64,000 nucleotides of DNA, from contig BTPG01000001.1 in NCBI GenBank assembly GCA_036245525.1, positions 219,417,320 to 219,481,319 on the forward strand, written 5' to 3'. Numbering within the stretch: the first letter of the stretch is position 1; every line of letters begins with the position of its first letter. A program made the position numbers and the translations under genes. This DNA is from Semisulcospira habei (Eukaryota; Mollusca; Gastropoda; Semisulcospiridae). Below, in pieces: positions 62,124-64,000 of the stretch. The notes below the pieces were generated by a model. It had not been told where the DNA came from and made no database searches. It saw only the letters and a list, made by a program, of their open reading frames with translations.

Positions 62124-63533
62124 GAGGCCCAATATAAGAATGAAGGATGCAGTGTAGAGGCGCATATTCTAGTAAACCGCCAGCAGGGTCTCATGATGGT
62201 CTATGCCTCTGACAAATGGGATTTATTCTCCCTTTGCACAGTGCAACACATTCTGCCTCTCTGGATGAACGTGATGTACATACCCCACAATCTCCACATG
62301 AACACACACGCTCGCGCAATCAAAACTATAATGTAAAAGTTTCATCGATGATCGAAAGCATGTATAGATGACTGTGTTTGACATCACACACTATATGATG
62401 TAATGGCCTGTTTATCGGCCGGCCGTACACACTTGAGCGACACAAGTCATCCTGAATTTTTATGTCTAGTTCATGTGTGTTTGGAGGAAGTTTTACTTTG
62501 AATTGCCAGTAATTCTCATTGTCAGTGGACCAAACCATGGAGATAATCATTTTGTGCAGCGTTATGCTGCACATATTATCATTACAGAACTAATTACAGA
62601 TGGAGGTAGGCTTACACAGCTCTCTTGCATGCATCGTAGATTTTTTATTTTTTTTCAGCTGCATCTGTACATTTTAGTTGATTTGTAACTACATGGTAAA
62701 CACTGGACTTGCTTATCCTTTCCTTACACACACACACAAACACACACTGACACACATGCACAAACACACATGCGGTCCGACACTGACGCGGAAATAAGTA
62801 CCGAGCTTTTTCCTAGACAATGCAAGAGAGAGTACATTTTTAACATGAAAATGCACAAAGGCACAGATCCTCATGGAACACGCAGGATACACTGAGAGGC
62901 CTCATGCCAACCTACATCTGATGCTCGCCTCTTTTTGTGCTGACATTTCCTCATATTGGGCGCACGGCCTGGGATTATGGACGTGGCTCGCGGTGTCACT
63001 ATCTATGAATGTGAGGCTTGTAACCAGCACAGATGCTCATTACAGATCCTAGTATGCTGCGCAATTGGCATCAAGGTCTACGCCTTTGGCAGACTGAGTG
63101 GGCTTGCCGTGTTTACGCAGCAGCTTTTCCATTCAGTTAGATCTCCAATACAGAGAATCGGCTGTCGGTTGACGCTGCAAGATTCGAAAGTAACCCTGAG
63201 GCACAGGGACAGGATTGGCTCCTCCCTCCTGGAAAGGGAAACTGACTGACAAGCGGCTAGTTCAAATTCAAAATTCTGTGCCCTCCAGACTGGTTGGGGA
63301 ACGCACATTTACATCTAAATGCCGTTTTCTTTGCACCACTTTGTTTAGTGCTGTTTTTTGAGCACTCTGCAAATATTTACATGTGTAGATTTGACCTGTA
63401 AATCATTTATTTAGTGAAGAAAAAAAATGACTGGAAACTGTGTTGCCAGACTGTGGTCACGCAAGGCACACACAAGCACACAGCGCTGTTTAGGCAGCAC
63501 CCCCTCTGACAGTGCAATGGCGGTACGCCTTTA
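61812..63533. other. No gene seen: G run and CA-rich stretch
   Basis: A run of about 35 G at 62087-62122, CACACACAAACACACAC text at 62727-62770, and a short GGCACAGATCCTCATG segment (62860) recalling 23588. No coding sequence is supported. Confidence 0.55.
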
Positions 63534-64000
63534 AAGGCCCCGCCACACATGCTGATTTTGAGGCCGATTCTCGAGCAGTTTCCAGAACCGTTTCAATCGG
63601 AGTGTGATCAGCCCAGACTACAAAATCGTGTGCACTGCCACACGTTCCCCACTTAAGCTGACCGGTTTGAACCGAAGATCAAGATCTAAACAGCTTCCTG
63701 TTCTACAAAATGGCTGCTAGTTTTGACAGTGAAGATGATGTGCTTGCATTAGCAGCAGTTTTGCATCATATTCGGGAAGAGATGGGCGAAACATTGACAA
63801 TGAAGGTGGTATCTTCCACCATTTTCACACTGAAACGACATGCATCATGAGATGCGCTCTGATTGGTTGATGCTTACAATCGGGGCTGATTCGTGTTGCA
63901 AAAATAGAGCAGGCTCTAAACACATAATTTCTAACTGATTGGGATCGGATCAGATGCAAAGAGGCATTCTGATGTCAACCGCTTGCAATCGGATTGGAAT
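63534..64000 (+). mobile_element. Possible Harbinger-like DNA transposon start, cut by the window end
   Basis: GGCCCCGCCACACATGCTGA at 63536 looks like a terminal segment, with AACCGTTTCAATCGG repeated in inverted form toward the window end. Inside, 63710-63850 encodes a 46-residue frame starting MAASFDSEDDVLALAAVLHH and ending at TGA. Such acidic starts are common in PIF/Harbinger nucleases, but no catalytic motif is present. The identification is tentative. Confidence 0.3.

Overview
This window is animal nuclear DNA and contains one recognisable host gene: the 3' part of CDC42, a Rho-family GTPase, on the + strand. Three coding exons at 12848-13030, 26497-26694 and 37217-37306 encode 156 residues. 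They match residues 36-191 of the 191-residue protein, with consensus splice sites, a polybasic tail and a CVIL prenylation box. The exon with the start codon and P-loop lies upstream of the window. Exons are short, introns exceed 10 kb, and nearly all remaining DNA is transposable elements. The repeat types suggest a marine lophotrochozoan, most likely a mollusc and perhaps a gastropod: LINE tails of the GGTTTAACGCCG type, tandem-repeat elements resembling bivalve pearl elements, and DIRS retrotransposons. That assignment is inference.

Layout. Positions 1-12089 hold DIRS-D, a + strand DIRS retrotransposon that enters from the left. It is interrupted at 989-9923 by two LINE copies joined by their 5' ends, and one of those copies is itself interrupted by another DIRS element, DIRS-E (3348-9667). 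CDC42 exon 3 follows. The intron at 13031-26496 is filled by six copies or parts of a family with GGCTCACGTG ends and internal ~165-bp tandem units, in both orientations. The last copy abuts CDC42 exon 4. The intron at 26695-37216 holds a ~5.2-kb inverted-repeat (foldback) element (27930-33148) with ~1.1-kb arms around a dead LINE, plus several hairpin MITEs. The last CDC42 exon and a ~1.5-kb candidate 3' UTR follow. From 38.8 kb the window holds three minus-strand DIRS elements: DIRS-B (38816-45606), DIRS-A (46090-52391, inserted in an L2/CR1-like LINE) and DIRS-C (57268-61811). Between and after them are small DNA-transposon relics.

The five DIRS copies are the most informative system here. 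Four show inverted terminal repeats (ITRs) plus an internal complementary region (ICR) that equals the two outer termini joined tail to head, as expected of retrotransposons that replicate through a circle and integrate with a tyrosine recombinase. The fifth, DIRS-D, shows the ICR and right end only. Their gag has an N-terminal cysteine array, an SR-rich section and a DPxSG-type repeat that varies in number between copies. Pol carries RT (YLDD), RNase H and a methyltransferase-like stretch, followed by a tyrosine recombinase with R, HxxR and Y residues. Every copy carries lesions. DIRS-A is the least damaged, DIRS-E has lost RT/RNase H, and DIRS-C has lost part of RT.
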